In this document: one piece after another, positions 19,872 to 31,845 of the stretch
Numbering within the stretch: the first letter of the stretch is position 1
Layout of the letters: each line of letters opens with the position of its first letter
NCBI GenBank assembly: GCA_902579215.1
Contig: CACHGH010000001.1
Span: 1-64,000, forward strand
Reading direction: 5' to 3'
Source: an uncultured Pelagibacteraceae bacterium
Lineage (GTDB): Bacteria; Pseudomonadota; Alphaproteobacteria; Pelagibacterales; Pelagibacteraceae
Length of the DNA: 64,000 bases
Program-made: the position numbers and the translations under genes
Notes under the pieces: generated by a model
The model's database searches: none
Told to the model about the DNA's origin: nothing
What the model saw: the letters and a program-made list of their open reading frames with translations, nothing else

Positions 19872-20993
19872 ATGACTAAAAATAACCTAAAAGTAGTTAA
19901 ACCTACTAAAGATAAGGATTTGGAAAACAAAGAAAAAAATAAAGCTTTAGACGCAGCAATAAGCCAGATTACAGACAATTTTGGAAAAGGTTCTGTAATG
20001 AAGCTTGGCCAACAAACAACAATGGATATTGAGTCCATTTCCACAGGATCCCTAAGCTTAGATTTGGCATTAGGAATAGGTGGACTGCCAAAGGGACGAA
20101 TTATAGAAATATATGGTCCAGAATCTTCTGGAAAAACAACACTTGCATTACAAGTGGTTGCTGAAGCTCAAAAAGCAGGAGGCATATGTGGATTTGTAGA
20201 TGCAGAGCATGCTTTAGATCCAGTTTATGCAAAAAAATTAGGAGTAGATACAGAAGAACTATTAATATCCCAACCTGACACAGGAGAGCAAGCTTTAGAA
20301 ATTGCCGATACATTAATTAAATCAGGTTCAATTTCTGTATTAGTTGTAGACTCTGTTGCAGCTTTAACTCCGAGAGCTGAAATTGAAGGAGAGATGGGAG
20401 ATCATCATGTTGGTCTTCAATCAAGATTGATGAGTCAAGCTTTAAGAAAATTAACAAGCTCAATTTCACGAACAAATACAATGGTTATTTTCATCAACCA
20501 AATTAGAATGAAAATTGGCGTTATGTTTGGAAGTCCTGAAACAACATCAGGTGGAAATGCTCTTAAATTCTATTCTTCAGTAAGAATGGACATTAGAAGG
20601 ATCGGAGCCATCAAAGAAAAAGATGCAATAATAGGAAATGCAACAAGAGTAAAAGTTGTGAAAAATAAAGTTTCACCTCCATTTAAAGTAGTTGAATTTG
20701 ATTTAATGTATGGAAAAGGAATTAGCAAAACAGGTGAGTTAATTGATTTAGGTGCCAAGGCCGAGATAGTAGAAAAAGCAGGTGCCTGGTATGCTTACAA
20801 AGGTGAAAAAATTGGACAAGGTAAAGAAAATGCAAAACTTTATCTTGAGCAAAATCCAAAAGCAGCAGCTGAAATTGAAATGGCAATACGAGAAAAGGCA
20901 GGGATGATTTCAAAGAAAATTGAAGGAAACCCAATAGATGAAGAAAAAGTAAAGGCTGAGTCGAAAGAAGAAACACCATCTAAAAAGAATTAA
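19872..20993 (+). CDS. recA: Recombinase RecA
   Basis: [95 protein letters not shown]. Confidence 0.99.
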   Translation: MTKNNLKVVKPTKDKDLENKEKNKALDAAISQITDNFGKGSVMKLGQQTTMDIESISTGSLSLDLALGIGGLPKGRIIEIYGPESSGKTTLALQVVAEAQKAGGICGFVDAEHALDPVYAKKLGVDTEELLISQPDTGEQALEIADTLIKSGSISVLVVDSVAALTPRAEIEGEMGDHHVGLQSRLMSQALRKLTSSISRTNTMVIFINQIRMKIGVMFGSPETTSGGNALKFYSSVRMDIRRIGAIKEKDAIIGNATRVKVVKNKVSPPFKVVEFDLMYGKGISKTGELIDLGAKAEIVEKAGAWYAYKGEKIGQGKENAKLYLEQNPKAAAEIEMAIREKAGMISKKIEGNPIDEEKVKAESKEETPSKKN

Positions 20994-21005
20994 CTTTTAG
21001 TTATC

Positions 21006-21036
21006 TAAAAAGGCGCTTGTTTTAAGCGCCTTTTTT
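21006..21036 (+). terminator. Intrinsic terminator after recA
   Basis: aaaaAGGCGCTTgttttAAGCGCCTttttt hairpin plus T run. Confidence 0.9.
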
Positions 21037-21083
21037 CCCTACTGTTATCTAGACATCAAATAAAAAAGCTGTATTTTAAAAAT

Positions 21084-23750
21084 ATGGCTAACAAATCACT
21101 AAATGAAATAAGAAGTACTTTCCTTAAGTATTTTGAAAATAACGATCATAAGATTGTTGAGTCTAGTAATTTAGTTCCAAATAACGATCCAACATTAATG
21201 TTTGCAAATTCTGGGATGGTACAATTCAAGAATGTATTTACGGGCCTTGAAAAGAGAGACTATCAAAGAGCTACCACTTCACAAAAGTGTGTTAGAGCTG
21301 GTGGGAAACATAATGATTTAGAAAATGTAGGCTATACACCAAGGCACCATACTTTTTTTGAAATGTTAGGAAATTTTTCTTTTGGTGATTATTTTAAAGA
21401 TAAAGCCATTGAATTAGCATGGAACTTAATAACAAAAGATTTTGGCCTAGACAAAAATAGGCTTTATTTCACAGTCTTTAATGAAGATGAAGAGGCTTTA
21501 AATCTTTGGAAAAAAATAACAGGATTTGGTGAGGATAGAATAATTAAAATTTCAACAGCAGATAATTTTTGGTCAATGGGAGAAACTGGACCATGTGGTC
21601 CTTGCTCAGAAATATTTTACGATCATGGAGATCATTTAAAAGGTGGTTTACCAGGAACAAAAGACCAAGATGGAGACAGGTACATTGAGATTTGGAATTT
21701 GGTATTTATGCAGTTTGAACAAATATCTAAGGATAAAAGAATAAACCTTCCTAAGCCATCTGTTGATACTGGCATGGGGCTTGAACGAGTTGCAGCTTTA
21801 TTACAAGGAACGCACGACAATTATAAAACAGATCACTTTATTAAATTAATTAATTCTATAGGCGATGCAGTTAATAAAAAACCAAATGAAAAAAATTTAT
21901 CTAGTTTTCGAGTTATAGCTGATCACTTAAGAGCAAGCTCTTTTTTAATTGCTGAAGGCGTTCTACCTTCAAATGAAGGCAGAGGATATGTGCTTAGGAG
22001 AATAATGAGAAGAGGAATGAGACATTCTCATCTACTCGGCTCTAAAGATCCAATATTTTTTAATATTTTCAAAACATTAATGGAAGAAATGTCTGGTAAT
22101 TATCCTGAACTTAAAAGAGCTGAATCATTAATAAAAGAAACTTTAAAAACTGAAGAAGAAAAGTTTTTAGTTTTACTTGAAAGAGGAATGAAAATTCTTG
22201 ATAATGAAATAAATAAAATCGAAAAAGTTTTACCAGGTGAAGTTGCTTTTAAACTTTATGATACTTATGGTTTTCCTTTAGATTTAACTGAAGATATTTT
22301 AAAAACTAAATCCTTGTCAATTGATCATAAAAAGTTTCAATCTTTAATGAAGGAAAGTAGAGAGTTAGCAAAAAAAAATTGGAAAGGTTCTGGAGATGCC
22401 TCGGTTGATAAAATTTGGTTTGGAATAAAAGATAAACTGAGTCCTACAGAATTTTTAGGATATGAAACTAATCAAGCGGAAGGAACTATACTTTCTTTAA
22501 TAAAAGATAACAAAGAAGTACAAAAAATAAATAAAGGCGATGAAGCTATAATAGTAACAAATCAAACTCCTTTCTATGGAGAGTCAGGAGGGCAAATTGG
22601 TGATACTGGGTACTTAGTTTCAGGAGATTTTAAATTTAGAGTAAATGATGTTCAAAAAAAACTTGGTGATTTATTTGCACATATTGGAAAAGTTGAAAGT
22701 GGTAGCGCTCTATCGAATGACAATGTAGAGATGAAAATTGATGTAGAGAGAAGAAATAATATAAGAGCTTATCATTCTGCAACTCATCTTCTTCACGAGT
22801 CACTAAGAAGAGTTTTGGGAACTCATGTGACCCAAAAAGGCTCTTTAGTTGCTGAGGATAGATTAAGGTTTGATTTTAGTCATATGAAACCAATTTCAGA
22901 TGAAGAGATCAGTAAAATTGAAGAATATGTAAATAAAATGGTTTCGACAAAGTCTGATGTTAAAACAAGACTAATGACTCCAAAAGAAGCTGTAGATAAC
23001 GGCGCCCTGGCTCTTTTTGGTGAAAAATATGGAGAAGAAGTAAGGGTTTTATCCATGGGCGATGAAAAGAATAAATATTTTTCCACAGAATTATGTGGCG
23101 GTACGCATGTTAAAAATACAGGAGATATTGGTAAATTTAAAATAATTAATCAATCTTCAATAGCAGCTGGTATTAGAAGAGTAGAAGCTCTTAGAGATAA
23201 ACAGCTAAATGAATACTTAACAAAAAAAGAAAAACAATATGATTTATCATCACAAAAAAATAAAGAGGTAATTAATAATTTGTCCCAAAAAATAGTAGAT
23301 CTTGGAGGCAAACCAAGTTTAGATAATGAGAATCAAAAAAATCTGATTAAGGATTTAACAAAACAACTTGAAACATTATCTATTAAAAATGTATTAAAAG
23401 ATAAATCAAAAAATATTATTAATGATCAAACAATTAAAGGAATAAAATTAAGATTTCAAAAAGTAATTGATCTAGCACCCAAAGATTTAAGAAAATTAGT
23501 TGATAATGGAAAAAAAGAAATAGGAGAAGGCGTAGTGGTGGTTTGCGCTATCAAAGAAGGAAAAATTGGATTAGCTGTAGGAGTAACAAGTAAATTAATT
23601 AAAAAATATAATGCAGTTGAAATTGCAAAAGCTGCATCTAAAAAAATTGGTGGCAAAGGCGGAGGTGGAAGACCAGATTTTGCTCAAGCTGGCGGAGACG
23701 ACTCCAGCAAAATAGATGATGCGTTTGAAAAAATAAAAAATTTAATTTAG
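21084..23750 (+). CDS. alaS: Alanyl-tRNA synthetase
   Basis: [81 protein letters not shown]-terminal [13 protein letters not shown]. Confidence 0.98.
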   Translation: MANKSLNEIRSTFLKYFENNDHKIVESSNLVPNNDPTLMFANSGMVQFKNVFTGLEKRDYQRATTSQKCVRAGGKHNDLENVGYTPRHHTFFEMLGNFSFGDYFKDKAIELAWNLITKDFGLDKNRLYFTVFNEDEEALNLWKKITGFGEDRIIKISTADNFWSMGETGPCGPCSEIFYDHGDHLKGGLPGTKDQDGDRYIEIWNLVFMQFEQISKDKRINLPKPSVDTGMGLERVAALLQGTHDNYKTDHFIKLINSIGDAVNKKPNEKNLSSFRVIADHLRASSFLIAEGVLPSNEGRGYVLRRIMRRGMRHSHLLGSKDPIFFNIFKTLMEEMSGNYPELKRAESLIKETLKTEEEKFLVLLERGMKILDNEINKIEKVLPGEVAFKLYDTYGFPLDLTEDILKTKSLSIDHKKFQSLMKESRELAKKNWKGSGDASVDKIWFGIKDKLSPTEFLGYETNQAEGTILSLIKDNKEVQKINKGDEAIIVTNQTPFYGESGGQIGDTGYLVSGDFKFRVNDVQKKLGDLFAHIGKVESGSALSNDNVEMKIDVERRNNIRAYHSATHLLHESLRRVLGTHVTQKGSLVAEDRLRFDFSHMKPISDEEISKIEEYVNKMVSTKSDVKTRLMTPKEAVDNGALALFGEKYGEEVRVLSMGDEKNKYFSTELCGGTHVKNTGDIGKFKIINQSSIAAGIRRVEALRDKQLNEYLTKKEKQYDLSSQKNKEVINNLSQKIVDLGGKPSLDNENQKNLIKDLTKQLETLSIKNVLKDKSKNIINDQTIKGIKLRFQKVIDLAPKDLRKLVDNGKKEIGEGVVVVCAIKEGKIGLAVGVTSKLIKKYNAVEIAKAASKKIGGKGGGGRPDFAQAGGDDSSKIDDAFEKIKNLI

Positions 23751-24956
23751 TTTTTTTCTTAAGTTATTGTCAATCTTATCTAAAAACTGATTTGTAGTAA
23801 GGTACTTTTCAGAAGGACTAATTAAAATAGCTAAATCTTTTGTCATAGAGCCATTTTCGACTGTTTCAATACATACCTTTTCCAAAATTTTTACAAATTT
23901 TTTTAAATCTTCGTTTCCATCTAATTTACCTCTATGGTATAGACCTCTTGCCCATGCAAAAATAGAAGCAATGGGATTTGTTGATGTTTCTTTACCTTGT
24001 TGATGTAATCTAAAATGTCTAGTTACAGTACCGTGCGCAGCTTCAGCCTCGATAGTTTTGCCATCTGGAGACATCAATACACTCGTCATTAAACCAAGTG
24101 ACCCAAACCCTTGAGCTATTGTATCAGACTGAACATCCCCATCATAGTTCTTACATGCCCAAATATAATTTCCATTCCATTTCATTGCGCATGCAACCAT
24201 GTCATCTATAAGTCTATGTTCGTATGTTATATTTCGTTCTTTAAATTTTTCTTTAAATTCTTTCTCATAAATTTCTTGAAATAAATCTTTGAATCTACCA
24301 TCATATTTTTTTAAAATTGTATTTTTTGTAGAAAGATAGACAGGCCATCTTCTGTTTAATCCATAATTCATACATGATCTTGCAAAATCTTTTATTGATT
24401 GATCTAAATTATACATTGATAAAGCAATACCAGGTCCAGGAAAATTAAATACTTCAAATTCTTTTTTTTTCTTTCCATCTTCAGATGTCCATTTTATTTC
24501 AAGTTTCCCTTTTCCAGGAACTTTGAAATCTGTGGCTCGGTACTGATCGCCAAACGCATGTCTTCCAATGCAAATTGGATTAGTCCAACTAGGAACTAAT
24601 TTTGGAATATTTTTACACATAATTGGTTCTCTAAAAACTGTTCCCCCTAAAATATTTCTTATTGTTCCATTTGGAGATCTCCACATTTTTTTTAAATTAA
24701 ATTCTTTAACTCTAGCTTCATCAGGAGTTATGGTTGCACACTTGATTCCAACACCATTTTTTTTTATCGCATTTGCACAATCCACGGTTACTTGATCGTT
24801 AGTATCATCACGATTTTTCATACCAAGATCAAAATACTCAATTCCCAAATCTAAATATCGAAGAATTAATTTGTCTTTAATAAATTTCCAAATTATTCTG
24901 GTCATTTCATCCCCATCTAGCTCAACAATTGTATTTTTTACCTTAATTTTAGACAT
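23742..24956 (-). CDS. icd: Isocitrate dehydrogenase, NADP-dependent (ATG at 24956 preferred over the longer ORF start at 25001)
   Basis: [41 protein letters not shown]-type motif; [45 protein letters not shown]. Confidence 0.97.
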   Translation of the reverse strand: MSKIKVKNTIVELDGDEMTRIIWKFIKDKLILRYLDLGIEYFDLGMKNRDDTNDQVTVDCANAIKKNGVGIKCATITPDEARVKEFNLKKMWRSPNGTIRNILGGTVFREPIMCKNIPKLVPSWTNPICIGRHAFGDQYRATDFKVPGKGKLEIKWTSEDGKKKKEFEVFNFPGPGIALSMYNLDQSIKDFARSCMNYGLNRRWPVYLSTKNTILKKYDGRFKDLFQEIYEKEFKEKFKERNITYEHRLIDDMVACAMKWNGNYIWACKNYDGDVQSDTIAQGFGSLGLMTSVLMSPDGKTIEAEAAHGTVTRHFRLHQQGKETSTNPIASIFAWARGLYHRGKLDGNEDLKKFVKILEKVCIETVENGSMTKDLAILISPSEKYLTTNQFLDKIDNNLRKKLN

Positions 24957-25015
24957 ATTTTGAAGTATCTTATTAATTGAAATTATAAGTTTTATATACA
25001 TATTAATCTAAAATT

Positions 25016-25669
25016 TTGTTTATGCTAGATACTGTTTTTCCAAAAATTCATAAAGAAGGTCATAAATTTATAGTTATATTTGGACTTGGTACTATAATTT
25101 TATATCTCATAAATGGATTATTAGGTTTAATTGGACTAATTCTAACTATTTGGTGCTATTATTTTTTTAGAGATCCTGAAAGAATATCTATAGAAGATGA
25201 AAATTATTTAACAAGTCCAGCGGATGGAGTAGTTTTGCAAGTTTTAGAAACAAATGGACCTAAGGAACTAGGACTAGAAAATAAGAAATTTAAAAAAATA
25301 AGTATTTTTATGAATGTTTTTGATTGTCACGTAAATCGTTCGCCTTGTTCAGGAACTATTGAAGAAGTTTTATATAAACCTGGAAAATTTTTAAATGCTT
25401 CTCTAGATAAAGCAAGCGAATATAACGAAAGAAATTATTATAAAATAAAAAATATCGCAGGCGATGAAATTATAGTAGTTCAAATTGCAGGTCTTATTGC
25501 TAGAAGGATTGTTTCGGAAGTAGACAAAGGTCATGAACTAAAGCAGGGATCTAGAATTGGAATGATAAGATTTGGTAGTAGAGCTGACCTTTATTTTGAA
25601 AATTATAACGAATTAGTTAAAGTTAATCAAAAAACTATTGCCGGGGAAACTTTACTAGCAAAAAAATAA
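25016..25669 (+). CDS. psd: Phosphatidylserine decarboxylase
   Basis: SPADGVV, IFMNVFDCHVNRSP, and the pyruvoyl-generating FGSRADLYF. Confidence 0.93.
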   Translation: MFMLDTVFPKIHKEGHKFIVIFGLGTIILYLINGLLGLIGLILTIWCYYFFRDPERISIEDENYLTSPADGVVLQVLETNGPKELGLENKKFKKISIFMNVFDCHVNRSPCSGTIEEVLYKPGKFLNASLDKASEYNERNYYKIKNIAGDEIIVVQIAGLIARRIVSEVDKGHELKQGSRIGMIRFGSRADLYFENYNELVKVNQKTIAGETLLAKK

Positions 25670-25672
25670 AAA

Positions 25673-26470
25673 ATGGAACAACAAAAGAAAAACTTTAAAT
25701 TAGTAAGTTCTAAAAAAACAAGAATTATTCTTCCAAATATGTTTACGCTGATTGGTGTTTGTATAGGTTTAAGCTCAATCAAATTTGCATTTGATGGAAG
25801 ATTTGAATTTTCCATATTAGCTATAATCATTGCAGCTATCATAGACGGATTGGATGGTCGAATAGCCAGACTAATAAAAGGAGTATCAAAAGTTGGTAAA
25901 GAGCTTGATTCTTTAACTGATGTAATTAGTTTTGGTGTTGCTCCTGCTTTCATCATGTATTTTTGGAAGTTAAATGAATTCGGAAGATTAGGCTGGTTAA
26001 TTTGTTTAATTTATGTAGTTTGTGTAGCCTTAAGACTAGCAAGATTTAATGTCAATTCAGAAGCAGAGCCATCCTGGAGAGATAATTTTTTTGAAGGTAT
26101 CCCTTCGCCCGCAGGAGGAGTAATTGTTTTATTGCCATTAGTTTTAAGTTTTAGTGAATTAAATTTTTTAAATTTAAATTATGATATTTTAGTTCCATCT
26201 CTTTTTGTGATTATATCTATTCTACTTATAAGCAAAATACCAACTTACTCTTTTAAAAAAATAGTAGTACCGAGAAGAATGACAATTTTTTTATTATTTA
26301 CAGTAGTTTTATACTTTGGTGTAATTTTAATTTATACTTTTAACGCTATTGTCATATCAGGTATAATATATTTGCTTACAGTTCCTATTAGTATTATTCA
26401 TTATTATCGAATTAATAAAAGATTTAAAACACAGTTTAACGAAACTGATGACGATGAAGATATATTATAA
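25673..26470 (+). CDS. pssA: CDP-diacylglycerol-serine O-phosphatidyltransferase
   Basis: CDP-alcohol phosphotransferase motif DGLDGRIARLIKGVSKVGKELDSLTDVISFG; adjacent to psd. Confidence 0.92.
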   Translation: MEQQKKNFKLVSSKKTRIILPNMFTLIGVCIGLSSIKFAFDGRFEFSILAIIIAAIIDGLDGRIARLIKGVSKVGKELDSLTDVISFGVAPAFIMYFWKLNEFGRLGWLICLIYVVCVALRLARFNVNSEAEPSWRDNFFEGIPSPAGGVIVLLPLVLSFSELNFLNLNYDILVPSLFVIISILLISKIPTYSFKKIVVPRRMTIFLLFTVVLYFGVILIYTFNAIVISGIIYLLTVPISIIHYYRINKRFKTQFNETDDDEDIL

Positions 26471-27382
26471 ATGAAAAATAATGTAATTGTTTCATTAGCA
26501 GATGCTAACTATTTTAATCTTTTAGATGAATTAATTGACTCAATAAAAAGTTTTAAAGAAAGTTCTGAAGTAGCAATTTGTATACTAGATGCTGGCTTAA
26601 CAAATGAACAAAAAAATATTTTAGAAAAAAAAGTGGATGAAATAAAAACCGCTGAGTGGGATATAAAAGTTTCTGAATTTAAAGTGAGAGGTAAGGAGTG
26701 GTTAAAAAGCCAAGTATCAAGAGCTTTTTTACCAAAATACTTTCCTAATTATAATAAATATTTATGGATCGATTGTGATGCTTGGGTCCAAGACTGGTCA
26801 TCAATAGAACTTTATTTTAAAGCATGTGAAAATGGCAAACTAGGAATTACTCAAACAATTGGACCAGGTTATAAAATAATGTCAAAAGTTAAGTGGATAT
26901 TTGGAAAACTAGCTTTAATCAAATCACAAAATTTTAAGCATGCTGTTAGTTCTAAAATTGGTATAGAAAAAGCTAGAAAACTTGCATTTGCACCACACAT
27001 TAATATTGGAGTATTCTCACTTGAAAAAAATTCACCATGTTGGGAAAGTTGGCAAAAAAATCTTTCTAAAACATTAAGTTCAGGAAATATATTTGGTTCA
27101 GAAGGACTAGCTATTAACATGTGTGTTTATATTGATAACGTAGAGACAGAATTTCTACCACTTAATTGTAATTGGATAGCGAGCAATCTATTACCAAAAT
27201 TTGACAATGAAAAAAATTTCTTTGTTGAGCCTTATTTGCCAAACTATAAAATTGGAATAATGCATTTAGCAGCAGGAATATGGGATGACAAAAAAGATAT
27301 GAGAATTGATAAAAGTGTTAAGGTAAATATAAAAACTCTTGATAACAAAAATATATTCAAAAGTTTAAGGTACTCTATCTAA
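26471..27382 (+). CDS. GT8-like glycosyltransferase / nucleotide-diphospho-sugar transferase
   Basis: DXD-type motif YLWIDCDAWVQDW; N-terminal VSLADANYFNLLDELIDSIKSF. Confidence 0.6.
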   Translation: MKNNVIVSLADANYFNLLDELIDSIKSFKESSEVAICILDAGLTNEQKNILEKKVDEIKTAEWDIKVSEFKVRGKEWLKSQVSRAFLPKYFPNYNKYLWIDCDAWVQDWSSIELYFKACENGKLGITQTIGPGYKIMSKVKWIFGKLALIKSQNFKHAVSSKIGIEKARKLAFAPHINIGVFSLEKNSPCWESWQKNLSKTLSSGNIFGSEGLAINMCVYIDNVETEFLPLNCNWIASNLLPKFDNEKNFFVEPYLPNYKIGIMHLAAGIWDDKKDMRIDKSVKVNIKTLDNKNIFKSLRYSI

Positions 27383-27994
27383 TTGAAAAAAAATAAAATA
27401 TCTAAAAATTGGATTATAAAACAGAATAGAGATATTTTTGTTAAAAAATCAAGATTAGAAGGCTACAGATCAAGAGCTGCATATAAACTGCAAGAAATAA
27501 ATAATAAATTCAAAATACTTAAAAATGGAGATTTAGTAATAGATCTTGGTGCGGCCCCAGGAAGTTGGTCGCAATTTGTTGCAAAGAAATTAAAAAACTT
27601 CAAAATTGTATCAATAGATATTAATCAAATGGAAAAATTACCCAATACCTTTCAAATTATTGGAGATTTTACAGATGTGAAATATCAGAATCAGATAAGC
27701 GATTATTTCAAAAAAAAGGTAGATGTTATTTTATCTGATATGGCAGTTAATACGACAGGAAATAAAAACCTCGACTCAATTGTGACTGGTGAACTTTGTC
27801 TTGAAGCAATGAATTTTTCTAAAAATATGCTCAAAACCGATGGAAAATTTATTTCTAAAATTTTTATGGGATCTTCCTTCAATAATATTATAAAAAAAGC
27901 CAAAGAAAACTTTAAAGAAACTCATATATTTAAACCTGCCGCCAGCAGAAAAGATTCAAAGGAAAGCTTTTTAATTTGTAAATATTTACGCTAG
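27383..27994 (+). CDS. rlmE: 23S rRNA (uridine-2'-O-) methyltransferase RlmE (FtsJ/RrmJ), TTG start
   Basis: SRAAYKLQEINNKFKILKNGDLVIDLGAAPGSWSQ; VILSDMAVNTTG; FISKIFMG; ASRKDSKESFLI. Confidence 0.93.
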   Translation: MKKNKISKNWIIKQNRDIFVKKSRLEGYRSRAAYKLQEINNKFKILKNGDLVIDLGAAPGSWSQFVAKKLKNFKIVSIDINQMEKLPNTFQIIGDFTDVKYQNQISDYFKKKVDVILSDMAVNTTGNKNLDSIVTGELCLEAMNFSKNMLKTDGKFISKIFMGSSFNNIIKKAKENFKETHIFKPAASRKDSKESFLICKYLR

Positions 27995-28033
27995 ATAGAC
28001 TTTTTTTTCTTAGAGAATCATATATATAAGGAC

Positions 28034-29110
28034 ATGGGTCCTATAAAAGAAGCTCTTACATTTGATGACGTCACTCTTTTACCGCAATACTCTGAAACTT
28101 TGCCTTCAGAAGTTAATACAGAAACTACTTTATCTAAAAAAATAAAATTAAAAATTCCTATTCTTACCTCAGCAATGGATACAGTAACCGAGTCAAGAAT
28201 GGCAATTGCTATTGCAAAATCTGGTGGAATAGGAGTCATTCATAGAAATCTTAGTATTAAAGATCAAATATCTGAAATTAAAAAAGTTAAAAAAAAAAAT
28301 TTAAAAGTTGGTGCTGCAGTGGGCGCTGGACCATTAGAATTTAAGAGAGCCCAAGCAATTATCAAAGAAAATATTGAATTAATTGTTGTTGATACTGCTC
28401 ATGGTCATACAAAAAAAGTTGCTGAAATTATAAAAAAAATAATTAAAAACAAATCAAAAAAGACTGCTCTTTGTGCAGGAAATGTTGCTACGTATGATGG
28501 AGCAAAATTTTTATCAAAACTTGGAGTCGATATTATAAAAGTTGGAATAGGACCAGGATCTATTTGCACAACTAGATTGGTAGCTGGAATAGGGGTTCCA
28601 CAGCTAAGTGCAATATTAGAAGCTAAAAAAGGATGTAAAGGTAAAAAAATTTCTATAATTGCTGACGGTGGAATTAAATTTTCAGGAGATATATCTAAAG
28701 CTTTAGCGGCTGGAGCAGACGCTGTAATGATTGGTTCTTTATTTGCTGGTACTGACGAGTCTCCAGGAAAGATAATAAATAAAAATGGTAAACTATTTAA
28801 AAATTTTAGAGGCATGGGCTCTATAGGAGCAATGAACAAAGGATCTGCTGATAGATATTTTCAAAAAAAACAAAAAGATATGTCAAAATATGTACCTGAA
28901 GGAGTTGAAGGATTGGTAAAATACAAAGGCCCAGTAAATAAAATAGTCTATCAACTAATTGGAGGGTTAAAATCATCGATGGGATATTTAGGATCAAAAA
29001 AAATCACATCATTAAGAAAAAAACCAAAATTTGTTAAAATTACAAAAGCAGGTTTTTATGAAAGTATGGTACATAATATAGATGAAATTAAAGGGAATGG
29101 TAAATATTAA
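28034..29110 (+). CDS. guaB: IMP dehydrogenase lacking the CBS (Bateman) domain
   Basis: EALTFDDVTLLPQYSETLP, KVGIGPGSICTTRLVAGIGVPQLSA, GADAVMIGSLFAGTDESPG, FRGMGSIGAM. The usual CBS insert is absent between GVIHRNLSIKDQISEIKKVKKKN and LKVGAAVGAG. Confidence 0.95.
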   Translation: MGPIKEALTFDDVTLLPQYSETLPSEVNTETTLSKKIKLKIPILTSAMDTVTESRMAIAIAKSGGIGVIHRNLSIKDQISEIKKVKKKNLKVGAAVGAGPLEFKRAQAIIKENIELIVVDTAHGHTKKVAEIIKKIIKNKSKKTALCAGNVATYDGAKFLSKLGVDIIKVGIGPGSICTTRLVAGIGVPQLSAILEAKKGCKGKKISIIADGGIKFSGDISKALAAGADAVMIGSLFAGTDESPGKIINKNGKLFKNFRGMGSIGAMNKGSADRYFQKKQKDMSKYVPEGVEGLVKYKGPVNKIVYQLIGGLKSSMGYLGSKKITSLRKKPKFVKITKAGFYESMVHNIDEIKGNGKY

Positions 29111-29547
29111 TGATTAAAAACTATAAGTTAATTATAATTTTTTTTATTTTGATTAACCTGCTTAACATAGGTCAAGCTAAAGAAAATTTTTTTAAGGAAG
29201 CTAAAATAAAATTTGATAATAAAAAAATGGAGGACTCCAAATTTTTATTTCAAAGAAACATAGTTTTTAATCCAAAAGATGCAAACTCATATTTATATTT
29301 AGCAAAAATTTATAATTTTGAGGAAAATGAAGAAGAAGAAGAGAAAAATTTGAAAACTACATTGTTATTAGATCCTGATAATGAAGAAGCAATGTATATG
29401 CTAATAAAAATTGAATTAAAAAGATCAAATTATTCGCAAGTAAAAAAGTTAAGAGATGACTTTTCAATAATCTGCTCAACCCTATGTGATAAAATAAAAT
29501 CAATAAACGAGACACTTAAAAATATCGAACCAAAAAATGCATCCTAG
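29110..29547 (+). CDS. Small TPR-like secreted/periplasmic protein
   Basis: Signal-like N-terminus; TPR-like [50 protein letters not shown]; between guaB and guaA. Confidence 0.6.
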   Translation: MIKNYKLIIIFFILINLLNIGQAKENFFKEAKIKFDNKKMEDSKFLFQRNIVFNPKDANSYLYLAKIYNFEENEEEEEKNLKTTLLLDPDNEEAMYMLIKIELKRSNYSQVKKLRDDFSIICSTLCDKIKSINETLKNIEPKNAS

Positions 29548-31102
29548 CAATAATTTAAATAAAATTTTAATTATTGACTTCGGATCACAGTTTACACAAT
29601 TAATTGCAAGAAGAATAAGAGAACTTGGAGTATATTCAGAAATATTAAATCATAAGAAAATCAAATACTTCAAACAATTTGATAGTAACGTTAAAGGGAT
29701 AATTTTGTCCGGAGGTCCATTAAATGTATATGAAACATCAAAAATAAAATTTAATTCTAAAATTTTAAAACTAAAAATTCCAGTACTTGGAGTATGTTTT
29801 GGACATCAGATTATAAGCAAAACATTTGGAGGGGTAGTTAAAAAATCAAAAAAAAGAGAGTTTGGACTAACCTTAATAAAAAAGATAAAAAAGAGCAAGC
29901 TCACAAATAATTTTTTTAATAATAGAGGAACAAGTAAAGTTTGGATGAGCCATTCAGATCAGGTTTTTAAATTACCAAAAAAATTTAAAGCAATTGCTTA
30001 TAGTGAGAACTCAAAATTTTGCATAATAGAGAATAAAGTTGATAATTTTTTTGGTATCCAATTTCATCCAGAAGTTACTCACACAACAAGAGGTAATATA
30101 ATTTTTAAAAACTTTGTTTATTCAATATGTAAAATAAAAAAAAATTGGTCATCAAAAAAGCAAAAAGAAAGATTAATAAAAGAAATAAGACAAAAAATAG
30201 GAAGATCAAAAGTACTTTGCGCTTTATCAGGAGGAGTAGATAGTAGCGTTGTATCTAAGCTTTTATATAATGCAGTAGGAAAAAATTTAGTATGCATATT
30301 TGTAAATACAGGTTTACTTAGAAAGAATGAAGAAACTGAAGTTATAAATACATTTAAGAAAAAACATAATATGAATCTTATTTATGTTAATGCAAAAAAC
30401 CTATTTATAAATAAGTTAAAAAATGTCTCAGACCCTGAAACAAAAAGAAAAATAATTGGAAATTTATTTGTTAAAGTTTTTGAAAAGTACGCAAAAAAAA
30501 TAAAAAAAGTAGAATTCTTAGCACAGGGAACTTTATATCCAGATTTAATTGAGAGCAAGTCAGTTACTGGTAGCCAAACATCTAAAATTAAATCCCACCA
30601 TAATGTAGGAGGTTTGCCAAAAAAAATGAAGTTAAAATTAATAGAACCTCTTAAATATTTATTTAAAGATGAAGTTAGAAAATTAGGTTTAGAGTTAAAT
30701 CTAAGTAATAAAATTATTTCAAGACATCCGTTTCCTGGCCCAGGACTAGCAATAAGAATTCCAGGCAGTATAACAGAAAAAAAAATTAATATTTTAAAGG
30801 AAGCAGACTATTATTTTATTGAAGCTCTTAAAAATCAGAAATTATATCATAAGATCTGGCAAGCTTATGCAGCTCTTCTACCTGTTAAAACTGTAGGAGT
30901 AATGGGTGATAATAGAACTTATGAATATATTTGTTTATTAAGGGCAATTACATCAGAAGATGGAATGACAGCAGATTTTTACAATTTTAAAAAAAAATTT
31001 GTACAAAGTATTTCTAATAAAATTATAAACAATGTAAGGGGTATAAACAGAGTAGTCTACGATATAACTTCAAAACCACCTAGCACAATTGAGCTTGAAT
31101 AA
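29537..31102 (+). CDS. guaA: GMP synthase (glutamine-hydrolyzing)
   Basis: [67 protein letters not shown]. Confidence 0.97.
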   Translation: MHPSNNLNKILIIDFGSQFTQLIARRIRELGVYSEILNHKKIKYFKQFDSNVKGIILSGGPLNVYETSKIKFNSKILKLKIPVLGVCFGHQIISKTFGGVVKKSKKREFGLTLIKKIKKSKLTNNFFNNRGTSKVWMSHSDQVFKLPKKFKAIAYSENSKFCIIENKVDNFFGIQFHPEVTHTTRGNIIFKNFVYSICKIKKNWSSKKQKERLIKEIRQKIGRSKVLCALSGGVDSSVVSKLLYNAVGKNLVCIFVNTGLLRKNEETEVINTFKKKHNMNLIYVNAKNLFINKLKNVSDPETKRKIIGNLFVKVFEKYAKKIKKVEFLAQGTLYPDLIESKSVTGSQTSKIKSHHNVGGLPKKMKLKLIEPLKYLFKDEVRKLGLELNLSNKIISRHPFPGPGLAIRIPGSITEKKINILKEADYYFIEALKNQKLYHKIWQAYAALLPVKTVGVMGDNRTYEYICLLRAITSEDGMTADFYNFKKKFVQSISNKIINNVRGINRVVYDITSKPPSTIELE

Positions 31103-31113
31103 TTGCTTTTTAA

Positions 31114-31725
31114 TTAAAAATATTTTTTAAAAGTTTCATTTATTGATAAGACTCCATAATCATTTAAACCTCCAATTACTAATTGAAGTGCTACCAATAA
31201 AATAAATATTAAACCAACGTAAGCTATCCAGATGTGCTTTTGTATATAATTTGCTAACAATGTAGCCAATGCACCAGTTAAGACTACTGATAGCACCAAT
31301 CCAAATATCATAAATTCAAAATAACCTTTTGCCGCTCCAACAACAGCAATTACATTATCAAAACTAATTGTAATATCTGCTAATAAAACTTTATAAACAC
31401 TTTGTATATATGAAGGTTCTTTAGATTTTTTTGTTGGAGACTTAATTTTTTTAATTTCTAATAAATCTTTTCTTAAATCATTAACAATCCAAATTAAAAG
31501 CAACCCACCTATAATTTTTATAAAATAAAACTGAAATAAATATGTTGCAAAGAGAGCAAATACTACTTTAAATACTAGCGCACCGGTAACACCCCATAAG
31601 ATGATTTGCTTTCTATTTTTTGGAACAAAACTTGAAGCAATTAATCCTATAATAATTGCATTATCTGCTGCTAAAATTATATCTATGAATATAATCTGAA
31701 TTAAAATTATGGCTTGTTCTATCAA
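31114..31725 (-). CDS. TerC/YjbE family integral membrane protein
   Basis: DIILAADNAIIIGLIAS and DITISFDNVIAVVGAA TerC motifs. Confidence 0.88.
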   Translation of the reverse strand: MIEQAIILIQIIFIDIILAADNAIIIGLIASSFVPKNRKQIILWGVTGALVFKVVFALFATYLFQFYFIKIIGGLLLIWIVNDLRKDLLEIKKIKSPTKKSKEPSYIQSVYKVLLADITISFDNVIAVVGAAKGYFEFMIFGLVLSVVLTGALATLLANYIQKHIWIAYVGLIFILLVALQLVIGGLNDYGVLSINETFKKYF

Positions 31726-31845
31726 TATATTATTATTCTAATAACTTTTTAAAATAATTCAATTGAAAGTAGTGATTTTTTGAATTTTTTTATTGCTTTT
31801 GCTTAATCTTCATAATGAAATACGACATATATAAATGGAGGATAA

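Noticed and set aside
28405-28839. 144-aa minus-strand ORF opposite guaB, and other long antisense ORFs (1140-1460, 35140-35625, 41780-42202, 47502-48020, 58989-59363)
   Set aside because: They lie entirely or almost entirely opposite confidently identified enzymes or transporters, show no recognisable domain, and have the composition expected of shadow ORFs.
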